Shown: in pieces, positions 23,405 through 30,949 of the stretch
Position numbering within the stretch: the stretch's first letter is position 1
Layout: each line of letters opens with the position of its first letter
From: an uncultured Clostridia bacterium
GTDB taxonomy: Bacteria; Bacillota; Clostridia; Christensenellales; Borkfalkiaceae
Assembly (NCBI GenBank): GCA_944367415.1
Contig: CALVWN010000049.1
Coordinates: 1-51,484 of the forward strand
Direction: 5' to 3'
Length of the DNA: 51,484 nucleotides
Position numbers and translations under genes: made by a program
Notes under the pieces: generated by a model
The model's input: only the letters and a program-made list of their open reading frames with translations
Database searches by the model: none
What the model was told of the DNA's origin: nothing

Positions 23405-25276
23405 ATGTATCACACAAAGACGATCGCGGATGTGATCGAAGAGATTGGCGAGAGTAAAATATTTCTCCCTGCAATTCAAAGGAAGTATGTATGGGATGTG
23501 GGACAGATCTGTAATTTGATGGATTCTGTCATGCGCGGCTATCCTTTCGGTACATTTCTGTTTTGGAAAATCCAAAAACAAGATGTAAATAAAAATAATT
23601 ATGCTCTGTATGAGTTCATTCGTAGTTATAGTGAAAAAGATGGAAATAACAATAAAAAAGTTTCCATGCCGTTGACAGTGAGCGCTGAATTTCCGGAGGC
23701 GTACATCACGGCGGTGCTTGATGGACAACAGCGTTTAACTTCCTTTCATATTGCGTTGAAGGGCGATATTACAGTGAAAGAACCCCATAAGCGCTATAAC
23801 GACCCGAACGCATATGTGACGAAAGAATTGTATTTTGATTTACTGTGCAAGAACTATGAAAAAATAGGAGCGGGTGCGATCAAGGAAGCGAGTGTGAGCG
23901 GCGAGGGTGAGGAGCCGTCTGACTATGAACAAATAGGAGCGGATGCGAACGAGGAAACAAGTGTGGGCGACGAAAGTGAGGCGCCGTTTGATTTTTTGAC
24001 AGAGACTTCGGCTTGTGCGGAAAATGACGACGACACGCATTTCTGGTATAAAGTAAAAGATATCTTGCAGTATCCGGATTTAACTGCGCTTAACAAACTG
24101 TGCAGAAAATTTAGCAATAAGCTTGATGAAAGTGTGGTGGATATTGCATGCGATAACATTACACTATTGTTTAATAGGATCAAGACAGAAAAGTTGATCA
24201 ACTATTTTGAAATCTGCGGCGGTTCGTTGGATAGTGTTTTGGATATCTTTGTGCGAGTAAATTCTGCAGGGACGGTCTTGTCCAAAACCGATCTGTTGTT
24301 TTCTACAGTTGTCGCTCAATGGGCCGATGGGCGCGACAAGATTGATAATTGTGTAAAAAGTATCAACGAGATAGGGGAACGCTACAAGTTCACAAGCGAT
24401 TTTATTCTTCGGACGTGTCTGTACATTTTGGATAAGCCGACCGCGCTGAAAGTCTCTCTATTGGATAGTGCAACGATTGATGCTATTAAGATTCAGTGGG
24501 AGGACATCTATTCGGCGATCTATGATACGGTCAATTTGTTAAATGAGTCAGGATTTTTCTGTGGAAATATTATTTCATACAATGCTGTGATACCGATAAT
24601 ATATTATCGGTATCATACGGGTGCCAAAGCATTTGATAACGCCGGCGTCAAACAGGAATTGAAGAAATACTTCGTGATTGCTCAGCTCAAGCAGATTTTT
24701 GGGCGGTCGACAGACGGCGTATTGTCAACGATCAGAAGCGCGTTGAAAAGTCACATGAGTGCCCATGGGCTGTTTTCCCTTGCCTGGTTACAGTCGATCA
24801 CATTTCCTAGCGGAACAAATTTAGTTTGCTCCCCAAATGACATTGATGAATGGTTTATGCTTGAGAAGGGGGAGAGAACATTTCTGATCCTCACATTGCT
24901 GTATCCCAACATTAAGTATTCCAGGGTACAATTCCATCAAGATCATATGCATCCCTATTCTGCTTTCAATAAGAAGTCAATTCTGAGCAAAGTGACGTTG
25001 CCTGACGGCTCTCCGTTGACCGAAAATAAAATTAAAGATTGGAAGCGAAAGAGAAACACCTTGCCGAATTTGCAGATTTTGGAGGGACATGATAATCAAT
25101 CAAAGAAGGATCTTCCGTTGGATGTTTGGCTTAAGGCTTTACCGCCTGCAGACAAAGCTGCCGCGGTAAAATATTTGCCTCCTGCTACTGTGAGTTTATC
25201 GTTAAATAATTTTGATGAATTTTGGGAAGAACGGAAAAAATTGATGGAAGCTGAACTTATGAAGATATTGATTTAA
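23405..25276 (+). CDS. DUF262-HNH protein, GmrSD-like restriction enzyme
   Basis: 623 residues. The N-terminal DUF262 domain is clear: FLPAIQRKYVWDVGQICNLM, YPFGTFLFW and the signature DGQQRLTS with D106. The C-terminal part has an HNH-like nuclease core, FHQDHMHP (D513, H514, H516), and an ending NLQILEGHDNQSKKD (N555) typical of HNH domains in this family. GmrSD-type enzymes are NTP-dependent type IV restriction systems that cut modified DNA; that role is inferred here. Residues 151-196 hold two diverged copies of a 23-residue unit. Base composition is much richer in A and T than the neighbours, a sign of transfer. The ATG at 23405 follows AAGGAGAGG. Confidence 0.85.
   Translation: MYHTKTIADVIEEIGESKIFLPAIQRKYVWDVGQICNLMDSVMRGYPFGTFLFWKIQKQDVNKNNYALYEFIRSYSEKDGNNNKKVSMPLTVSAEFPEAYITAVLDGQQRLTSFHIALKGDITVKEPHKRYNDPNAYVTKELYFDLLCKNYEKIGAGAIKEASVSGEGEEPSDYEQIGADANEETSVGDESEAPFDFLTETSACAENDDDTHFWYKVKDILQYPDLTALNKLCRKFSNKLDESVVDIACDNITLLFNRIKTEKLINYFEICGGSLDSVLDIFVRVNSAGTVLSKTDLLFSTVVAQWADGRDKIDNCVKSINEIGERYKFTSDFILRTCLYILDKPTALKVSLLDSATIDAIKIQWEDIYSAIYDTVNLLNESGFFCGNIISYNAVIPIIYYRYHTGAKAFDNAGVKQELKKYFVIAQLKQIFGRSTDGVLSTIRSALKSHMSAHGLFSLAWLQSITFPSGTNLVCSPNDIDEWFMLEKGERTFLILTLLYPNIKYSRVQFHQDHMHPYSAFNKKSILSKVTLPDGSPLTENKIKDWKRKRNTLPNLQILEGHDNQSKKDLPLDVWLKALPPADKAAAVKYLPPATVSLSLNNFDEFWEERKKLMEAELMKILI
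23855..23992 (+). repeat. 69-bp tandem duplication inside the DUF262 gene
   Basis: Copies at 23855-23923 and 23924-23992 encode YEKIGAGAIKEASVSGEGEE and YEQIGADANEETSVGDESEA plus three more residues each. Sixty-nine bases is a whole number of codons, so the frame is kept. The copies have diverged, mainly to acidic linker sequence. Confidence 0.8.
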
Positions 25277-25394
25277 TGCGCTTTATGGATTGCCGCAGGA
25301 ATCGGTCGAAGTTTGATTTGATAGACGGAATAACGGCGGGCGTACCGGGTTTGGGACGCCTGTTGTTGTATCCTGGAGAAAAAATCATGGTATC
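25277..25394. other. Intergenic stretch without gene
   Basis: After the DUF262 stop there is no obvious terminator. The sequence holds a weak inverted repeat GGCGT/ACGCC (about 25338-25360) but no open frame with a ribosome binding site. Confidence 0.5.
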
Positions 25395-25423
25395 TTGACA
25401 ATACAATCTCGATATGTTAAAAT
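25395..25423 (+). promoter_or_regulatory. Promoter of the WYL-AAA operon
   Basis: TTGACA at 25395-25400, 17 bases, TAAAAT at 25418-25423 with an extended TG at 25415-25416. It lies 74 bases before the WYL start. Confidence 0.85.
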
Positions 25424-25496
25424 AATTTTGTCGAATTTTATTCCCATTGCAATTGATTGCGATGTATGGTAATGATCGATCATCAGGAAGCTTCCC

Positions 25497-26477
25497 ATGA
25501 GTTTTGAACCCAAAAAGTTGGCGCTGCTGCGCATTTTGCAGATCCTGGAACAGTACAGCGACTGCGATCATCCCATGAAGCAGGAGGAGATCGCCTCCCG
25601 CCTCGACCGCGATTACGGCATTGTCATCGAGCGCAAGGCGGTCGGCCGTAATTTGAGTCTTCTGAAAGATGCGGGCTATGATATCATCTCCGACCGCCGC
25701 GGGAGCTATCTCGTCGGGCGCACCTTCGACGATGCCGAACTGCGCATGCTCATTGACGGCGTTCTGTCGAGCAAGTACATCTCCGTGAGCCGTTCCAGGG
25801 AACTGATCGAAAAGCTGTGCAGCCTCTCCAACAAGTATTTCCGCGCGCACGTCAAAAACATCTATTCCGTCAACGAATGGAGCAAGACGGACAACGGCGC
25901 CCTCTTTTACAACATCGCCGTCATCGACGAGGCGATCGAGCGCGGAAAGCAGGTCGTGTTCCATTATAACAAATACGGTACGGACAAAAAGCTGCACAAG
26001 ACGAGCGAACAGCGCGTCTCGCCCTATCAGCTCATCCTGCGCAACCAGCGCTATTATCTCATCTCTTGGAACGAGACGTGGAACAACCTGGGGCATTACC
26101 GCCTCGACCGCATCACCGAGATCGCGCTGAACGACGAGCCTGCCACGCCGCTGCGTTCGCTTCCGGGGCACTGCAACGGCATCGACTACAGGGAGTACGC
26201 GACGTCGCTGCCCTATATGTTTACAGACCGCCCCGAGGGCATCGATTTTCTTGCCGATCCCGCCATCGTCGATCAGATCGTGGATTGGTTCGGGGAGAAT
26301 GCGCGCTTTTCCGAACGCGACGGCAAGCTTTTCGTGACGGTGCGGGCAAGTCCGAAGGCGATGGAGTATTGGGCGATGCAGTACCTCAACTATGTGGAGA
26401 TCCTCTCGCCCGCTTCCCTGCGCGCGTGCATTCGCGAGAATTTGGAGCGCGGACTGGGGAAATATCAAAATAAATAA
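25497..26477 (+). CDS. WYL-domain transcriptional regulator
   Basis: 326 residues. The N-terminal winged HTH (about residues 8-65: MKQEEIASRLDRDYGIVIER, then GRNLSLLKDAGYDI) is followed by a WYL domain (about 135-225) with RVSPYQLILRNQRYYLISWN and YRLDRITEI, and a C-terminal WCX-like part. WYL regulators bind nucleic-acid or nucleotide signals and often control phage-defence genes. Here the partner is the AAA ATPase 18 bases downstream. Unlike the genes on both sides its codon use is GC-rich and host-like. The ATG at 25497 has AGGAAG about seven bases upstream. Confidence 0.9.
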   Translation: MSFEPKKLALLRILQILEQYSDCDHPMKQEEIASRLDRDYGIVIERKAVGRNLSLLKDAGYDIISDRRGSYLVGRTFDDAELRMLIDGVLSSKYISVSRSRELIEKLCSLSNKYFRAHVKNIYSVNEWSKTDNGALFYNIAVIDEAIERGKQVVFHYNKYGTDKKLHKTSEQRVSPYQLILRNQRYYLISWNETWNNLGHYRLDRITEIALNDEPATPLRSLPGHCNGIDYREYATSLPYMFTDRPEGIDFLADPAIVDQIVDWFGENARFSERDGKLFVTVRASPKAMEYWAMQYLNYVEILSPASLRACIRENLERGLGKYQNK

Positions 26478-26495
26478 CATTTCATGGAGGAACTT

Positions 26496-27317
26496 ATGAT
26501 GGCAGAAAAGACAAAACTCGAAAAGAGATTGGACGAGCACCTTGAAAGAGCGCTTCAGATGAAGCCTTCTTCTAAGGGAAAACTCATGCCAAGCCTTTTG
26601 CTGGAGGGCTCCACGGGAACCGGGAAAACGAGCATCACGAGGAAGTGGGCGAAAGACAATGGCGTCAATTTGTGTCATATTCAAGTAAATTTGTGGAGAG
26701 GAGTGTCGAAGGAACAGGTTGAAGCGGCCTTTTCTGAGGAGGCGTCATTGAAGAATCTTTCCCTGCAAAACACGATTTTGCTTTTTGATAATTTTGATTT
26801 GGGGGAAGAAAAGACGCGGGCGCTTTTTTCCGATTTGATGGAGCATCATGTTCTGCATACACCGAACGGAGAACTTTTCTTGCCAGAAGTCTTGTTTGCG
26901 ATCGCTGTTGTATGGCCGTCCGGCGAAGGTCATCCGCTCGTCAAAGAACCTTTAACAGAGGCGGAAAAACGGAAATTTGAATGCTACACGGTAGATTACG
27001 ATAAAGAAGAATACCTTGATTATATTAGAAAGTATTATTCTAAAAAAATCGAACGAGCAAAAGAAACGGGTAAAAGGGAAAGAGTTTTGGTATTACGGCG
27101 CCGCATGGCGATCGCCGAGCATATCCTCAAGCATCCGAGATTTCAATTTAAGGACGATCATGGATTTCCGACCTATAGCTCTATTTCAAGGCTGTTAGAT
27201 GGCTGCGATGGGACAAAGAATGATTTTTTGGATCATTGGGATAGTTGTACTCATGCTCCCGATCTGAAACCCGTTATGGAAGAAATTCTGAGCGCTTACA
27301 GCGATATCGAGGAATGA
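26496..27317 (+). CDS. AAA family ATPase
   Basis: 273 residues. Walker A is GSTGTGKT (38-45) and Walker B is TILLFDNFD (D98 with D101). The fold resembles MoxR/dynein-type AAA proteins; no second effector domain is visible. GGAGG at 26486-26490 points to the ATG at 26496 or the adjacent one at 26499; the frame also opens at 26484, but that ATG has no ribosome binding site and overlaps this one. It follows the WYL regulator by 18 bases and should share its transcript. Composition is AT-leaning compared with flanking housekeeping genes. A defence role is suggested by the WYL and DUF262 neighbours only. Confidence 0.75.
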   Translation: MMAEKTKLEKRLDEHLERALQMKPSSKGKLMPSLLLEGSTGTGKTSITRKWAKDNGVNLCHIQVNLWRGVSKEQVEAAFSEEASLKNLSLQNTILLFDNFDLGEEKTRALFSDLMEHHVLHTPNGELFLPEVLFAIAVVWPSGEGHPLVKEPLTEAEKRKFECYTVDYDKEEYLDYIRKYYSKKIERAKETGKRERVLVLRRRMAIAEHILKHPRFQFKDDHGFPTYSSISRLLDGCDGTKNDFLDHWDSCTHAPDLKPVMEEILSAYSDIEE

Positions 27318-27364
27318 TTCTTCGTATTTCATTTCCCGCGCAAATCCGGTACGCGGCATTTTGC

Positions 27365-27393
27365 TTGCAATTTGCCGCGTGCCGTGATATACT
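27365..27393 (+). promoter_or_regulatory. Promoter of the DtxR-type regulator
   Basis: TTGCAA at 27365-27370, 17 bases, TATACT at 27388-27393 with extended TGA. The start codon is 165 bases downstream, which leaves a long structured leader. Confidence 0.8.
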
Positions 27394-27398
27394 GAAAG

Positions 27399-27511
27399 CA
27401 GACGGCAGGGGCGCATCCGCGCCCCGTCTGTTGCCGTATCAGTTCGTCATTGCGAACGAGTGGGGCGTCGGACGCCCCTTTTGCGGAGCGGTTCGTTCGC
27501 CATGGCGAACG
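27399..27511 (+). repeat. Hairpin-rich leader of the DtxR-type gene
   Basis: Four inverted repeats lie in a row: CAGAC..GGGGCGC/GCGCCCC..GTCTG (27399-27430), GTTCG/CGAAC (27442-27457), GGGGCGT/ACGCCCC followed by TTTT (27462-27482, terminator-like), and the perfect palindrome CGTTCGCCATGGCGAACG (27494-27511). It could be an attenuating leader or an intergenic palindromic repeat element. Confidence 0.6.
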
Positions 27512-27558
27512 ATATTTGCCGGCCCCGTCGGGTCGGCAGGGAGGAAGGGAGGAAGGGT

Positions 27559-27933
27559 ATGTCGGGAGAAAGCCATGAGTCGCAGGAGATGTATCTCAAG
27601 ACCATCTATGTTCTGACGCGGGAGGGGAGAACGTGCCGGGCGGTGGATATCGTCAACGAGCTTGGGTTTGCCAAATCGAGCGTTTCGGCGGCGCTCAAGC
27701 ACCTTGCCGAAGCGGGCATGATTGCGGTCACGCACGGGCACGTTGCGTTCACCGAGGCGGGCCTTGCGGCGGCGGAGAAGATCTACCGTCGGTTTACGGT
27801 GCTGGCGCACCACCTCGAGGAAGTGGGCGTCCCGCACGCGCTGGCGGTCTCCACGGCGTGCAAGCTCGAACATGACATTCCGGACGAAGTGCTTGCCGTC
27901 CTTGCGCAGGGGATGGCGGAGAGCGAGACGTGA
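27559..27933 (+). CDS. DtxR/IdeR-family metal-dependent repressor
   Basis: 124 residues, lacking the SH3-like domain of longer family members. The winged HTH (residues 12-60: AVDIVNELGFAKSSVSAALK) is followed by the metal-binding dimer domain. The primary-site residues of DtxR are kept: M11 (in EMYLKTIY), C101, E104 and H105 (CKLEH). Met at the first position matches the iron-type DtxR/IdeR rather than the manganese-type MntR, which has Asp. The ancillary-site His79 of DtxR is Phe here. It therefore probably senses iron with one metal site. The ATG at 27559 follows GGGAGGAAGGG. Confidence 0.85.
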   Translation: MSGESHESQEMYLKTIYVLTREGRTCRAVDIVNELGFAKSSVSAALKHLAEAGMIAVTHGHVAFTEAGLAAAEKIYRRFTVLAHHLEEVGVPHALAVSTACKLEHDIPDEVLAVLAQGMAESET

Positions 27934-27947
27934 CGGCTCCGCAGTGC

Positions 27948-27976
27948 TTGACAAGCGCCGCACGATCTCCTATAAT
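27948..27976 (+). promoter_or_regulatory. Consensus promoter of the mmcQ-phosphatase pair
   Basis: TTGACA at 27948-27953, 17 bases, TATAAT at 27971-27976: a full-consensus promoter 22 bases before the start codon. Confidence 0.92.
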
Positions 27977-27998
27977 GGAAGAAAAAGGAGGCGGCGGG

Positions 27999-28400
27999 AT
28001 GTGCAGGCAAGGCGCGACGCGCGAGCAGGTCACAGAGCGGATGCAGGAGGCGTACGGAACACAGCCGGAGTATCTCTGGCGCTCATATCCCGAACACGCC
28101 GTGCTGCGCCATTCCAACGGAAAATGGTACGCGATCATCATGCGCGTTGCGCGGGAAAAGCTCGGCATCCCGGGGGAAGGGGACGTCGATCTGCTCGCGG
28201 TGAAGTGCGATCCGGGGCTGCAGCCCGTTCTCCTGCAGCAGGAGGGGTTCGTGCCCGCCTACCATCTCAATAAGGAACACTGGGTGGGGATGCTGCTGGA
28301 CGGCAGCGTCGACGCGGAACAGGCCGTCGCGCTGCTCGACATGAGCTATGCCATCGTGGGCGCCTCTCATGCGCGGCGGAGCGGCGGGGAGCGGCGCTGA
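27999..28400 (+). CDS. MmcQ/YjbR family protein
   Basis: 133 residues matching the whole MmcQ/YjbR (DUF419) family: YGTQPEYLWRSYPEHAVLRH, KWYAIIMRVAREKLGIPGEG, DLLAVKCDP, GFVPAYHLNKEHWVGMLLDG and LLDMSYAIV. Members have a double-wing fold related to DNA-binding domains, but no clear function. The ATG at 27999 has AAAGGAGG about six bases upstream. Its stop overlaps the next start (TGATG), so the two are translationally coupled. Confidence 0.9.
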   Translation: MCRQGATREQVTERMQEAYGTQPEYLWRSYPEHAVLRHSNGKWYAIIMRVAREKLGIPGEGDVDLLAVKCDPGLQPVLLQQEGFVPAYHLNKEHWVGMLLDGSVDAEQAVALLDMSYAIVGASHARRSGGERR

Positions 28401-29080
28401 TGCAATATTGCATGTCCGACATCCACGGCTGTTACGATCTGTTCTGCAGCCTGCTCGATCGCATCGCATTCTCCGATGAGGATACCATGTACATTCTGGG
28501 CGATATGATCGACAAGGGGCCGCAGAGCGTGCGCCTCTTGCGCATGGTCTTTTCCATGCCCAACGTCGTGTGCATTGCGGGAAATCACGAGTTTGACTTT
28601 CTCAAGCTCTGCCGCGCCCTTCTGCGCGAGGGAGACGCGAACGTGCCGCAGCAGCTGCGCGACTTCTTTGCGGACGGCGCGCTTCTCACGCGCGAGGTGA
28701 TCGGTCGGCTGTTCCGCCTTCCCTTTTGGGTAGAAGGGGAGAAGTGGCTGGGCGTCCACGCGGGCATCCCGCTGCGGCCGGACGGAACGCTGTGCGCGCC
28801 CGCCGAGGCGGCGCGGGAGCAGCTTGTCTATGACCGCAGGTTCAAGGAGCCGGATGTCCTTCCGCGGGCGGGGAAGTGCGTCCTGTTCGGGCATACGCCC
28901 GTGCGCTATCTGACGGGAAGGGATGAGATCGTGTTCTACCCGCGCCCGGGCGCGCCGCAGGGCAGCGAGGATCTCGCCGACTACTGCAAAGTGCATCTCG
29001 ACCTGATGACGGCAAAGAGCGGCGTGGCGGGGTGCGTCTGCCTAGACGACTGCCGCACCTTCTATGTACAGGAGAAATAA
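28400..29080 (+). CDS. PPP-family metallophosphatase (PrpE/ApaH-like)
   Basis: 226 residues with the full set of calcineurin-like motifs: SDIHG (D7, H9), GDMIDKG (D35), GNHE (61-64) and GHTP near the C-terminus. Such enzymes bind two metals and remove phosphate from Ser/Thr proteins or split dinucleoside polyphosphates; which applies here cannot be told. It shares one base with the stop of the MmcQ gene, and a terminator follows. Confidence 0.9.
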   Translation: MQYCMSDIHGCYDLFCSLLDRIAFSDEDTMYILGDMIDKGPQSVRLLRMVFSMPNVVCIAGNHEFDFLKLCRALLREGDANVPQQLRDFFADGALLTREVIGRLFRLPFWVEGEKWLGVHAGIPLRPDGTLCAPAEAAREQLVYDRRFKEPDVLPRAGKCVLFGHTPVRYLTGRDEIVFYPRPGAPQGSEDLADYCKVHLDLMTAKSGVAGCVCLDDCRTFYVQEK

Positions 29081-29087
29081 TGGCGGC

Positions 29088-29113
29088 AATGCTCCCGGCG
29101 GGGAGCATTTTTT
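29088..29113 (+). terminator. Intrinsic terminator after the phosphatase
   Basis: AATGCTCCC / GGGAGCATT with loop GGCG, running into six T. Confidence 0.9.
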
Positions 29114-29191
29114 GTAAAAAGAATGTCCCGGAATTGGTACGCCGGATGTGGTACCATACGCTTGAAATTTCTTGAAAAAGGGGAGTATGGT

Positions 29192-29875
29192 ATGAAAAAC
29201 ATCCTGACGTTGGAGGGAAACCGTGACCCGGAAGCCTATCTGCACGCGCTCTATGCCGCAATGGAGGACGGCGCCGTGCGCATCGCGCGCTATGACGACG
29301 GCGGGCTGATGGGCTGCATGACGACGGCGGACGTGCAGAGCGCGACCTGTCTCGAGGTGTACCGTCTGCGCGAGGACGCGCCCGGTTTGGACGACGTGCT
29401 CGCCGAGGGCAGGGCGCTCGTCGCCTCGCTGAAGGCCGCCGCGGCAGTGGATGCGTCCGCCATCGGGAGCCGCGCTGCGGCGCGGCGCGCGCTTTCTCCG
29501 CAGCTCTTTGCCGTGTGGAACGTCTATCTGCGGCCCTTTGTCTGGCAGGGCGCGGAGCGGGCGCGCGTGCGCGCGCTCGTCTCTTCCGACGACTATCTTC
29601 TGCACTGCGCGGGGGACGGGCGGTTCAGCGCGGAAGAGGAGGCGCTGCTCGCGCGGTACGAGGCGGCGCGCATGGCAGACTATGCCGACCGCCTCCGGGG
29701 GCGCTTCGGCGCGGCGCAGCTCGTGTGCCGCGCCATGCGGCTGGAAAAGCTGTTCGAACTGGACGCGCCCGCCATGATCGCAGACAACGAGACGCGCGAA
29801 GTGTACGAGGCGCTCGCGCTTTCCCGCTGCGCGGCGGCGGTGAGACGGATCGGGCGGCGGGGAGAAAGGATATAA
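29192..29875 (+). CDS. Hypothetical protein
   Basis: 227 residues, soluble, mostly helical and rich in Ala and Arg; I recognise no family. The N-terminal third (MKNILTLEGNRDPEAYLHAL, then VRIARYDDGGLMGCMT) looks mixed alpha/beta, while the rest (about 75-227) looks like a helical bundle. The ATG at 29192 has AAAGGGGAG seven bases upstream. A weak promoter candidate (TTGGTA at 29134, 17 bases, TACGCT at 29157) precedes it. It stands alone between two terminators. Confidence 0.7.
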   Translation: MKNILTLEGNRDPEAYLHALYAAMEDGAVRIARYDDGGLMGCMTTADVQSATCLEVYRLREDAPGLDDVLAEGRALVASLKAAAAVDASAIGSRAAARRALSPQLFAVWNVYLRPFVWQGAERARVRALVSSDDYLLHCAGDGRFSAEEEALLARYEAARMADYADRLRGRFGAAQLVCRAMRLEKLFELDAPAMIADNETREVYEALALSRCAAAVRRIGRRGERI

Positions 29876-29907
29876 AATCGGTGCGCGCGTGCGCGCGAGG
29901 AACGGAC

Positions 29908-29942
29908 AAAAGGAGGGGTCGCCGCGGGGCGGTTCCTTTTTT
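29908..29942 (+). terminator. Probable terminator after the hypothetical gene
   Basis: AAAAGGA / TCCTTTT arms enclose an inner CGCC/GGCG stem, and the T run continues to six. Confidence 0.6.
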
Positions 29943-30029
29943 GCTCAAAATGATGTATTTTTCAAGGGAAAAAATGCGAAAAATGCCCTTTTGCGGCGAG
30001 ATTTTCCTGCTTCGATGTACTTCAAGAGT

Positions 30030-30058
30030 TTGACAATGGCAAAGCGTCGTACTATAAT
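30030..30058 (+). promoter_or_regulatory. Consensus promoter of the ATP synthase operon
   Basis: TTGACA at 30030-30035, 17 bases, TATAAT at 30053-30058, 39 bases before atpB. Confidence 0.93.
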
Positions 30059-30097
30059 AAAGTCGCTTGCGGCGGGCGTCCCGCCGCCGGAGGAAGC

Positions 30098-30949
30098 ATG
30101 ACAAAAAAACAACTCGGCATCTTCCTGACCGTCGTTTTTGTACTTCTCGCCGCGCTCATCGTCGGCATCGTGCTCACGGACGGTCTGTACGAAAAGGATG
30201 TCAACATTCAGGAATCCATGCAGGACGCCGTGCTGCACGAGGGAGACAAGGTCTATTTCTTCGGCATGACGGTCAATCCCGGGCTGATCTCCGCCTATCT
30301 CGTGACGGGCATCATCCTGCTGTTCGCGGCGCTCGTGCGCATCTTCGTCATCCCGCACTTCAAGACCATCCCCGGAAAATTCCAGCTCGTGCTGGAGGAG
30401 GCGGTCGGGCTGTTCGACAATATGGCGAAGACCAACAGCCCGCACCGCAACAATTTCCTCGGCGCCTATATCTTTGCCGCCGCGGCGTACATCTTCGTCG
30501 GCACGCTCTTCGAGCTGGTCGGCTTCCCGTGGCAGTCGGCGGCGGGCATGAGCGTCACCCTTCCCGCGCCGCTCTCCGACATCAACGGCGCCATCTCGCT
30601 CGGGTGCCTCTCCTATCTCGTCATTCTGGTCGGCGGCATCCTCTCCAACCGCTTCCGCGGGCTGGGGCGCACGCTCAAGGAGTTCTCGCTGCCCATCTCG
30701 ATGAGTTTCCGTCTCTTCGGCGCGCTGCTGAGCGGCCTGCTCGTCAGCGAACTCGTCTATTCCTACCTCACGCTCTCCTTCGTGCTGCCCGTCCTCGTGG
30801 GCGTGCTGTTCACGGTCATGCACGCGCTCGTGCAGGCATACGTTCTCGCGACGCTCACGGCGCTCATCTACGGAGAGGTGACCGAACCTTACGTCAAAAA
30901 ACCCAAACAAGCCAAAAAACATCAATCCAAATCTGAGGTGAAAGCATGA
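30098..30949 (+). CDS. atpB: ATP synthase F0 subunit a
   Basis: 283-residue membrane subunit that forms the ion half-channels beside the c ring. An N-terminal membrane helix and several later ones are visible. The essential arginine is R205 in SMSFRLFGALLSG. The C-terminus ends in a Lys-rich tail (VKKPKQAKKHQSKSEVKA). GGAGG lies five bases before the ATG. It is the first gene of the operon (no atpI is seen) and its last four bases overlap atpE (ATGA). Confidence 0.96.
   Translation: MTKKQLGIFLTVVFVLLAALIVGIVLTDGLYEKDVNIQESMQDAVLHEGDKVYFFGMTVNPGLISAYLVTGIILLFAALVRIFVIPHFKTIPGKFQLVLEEAVGLFDNMAKTNSPHRNNFLGAYIFAAAAYIFVGTLFELVGFPWQSAAGMSVTLPAPLSDINGAISLGCLSYLVILVGGILSNRFRGLGRTLKEFSLPISMSFRLFGALLSGLLVSELVYSYLTLSFVLPVLVGVLFTVMHALVQAYVLATLTALIYGEVTEPYVKKPKQAKKHQSKSEVKA

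Noticed and set aside
27245..27616. 123-codon frame across the DtxR leader
   Set aside because: It is built from the hairpin-rich leader and overlaps the DtxR-type gene; the peptide looks repeat-derived.
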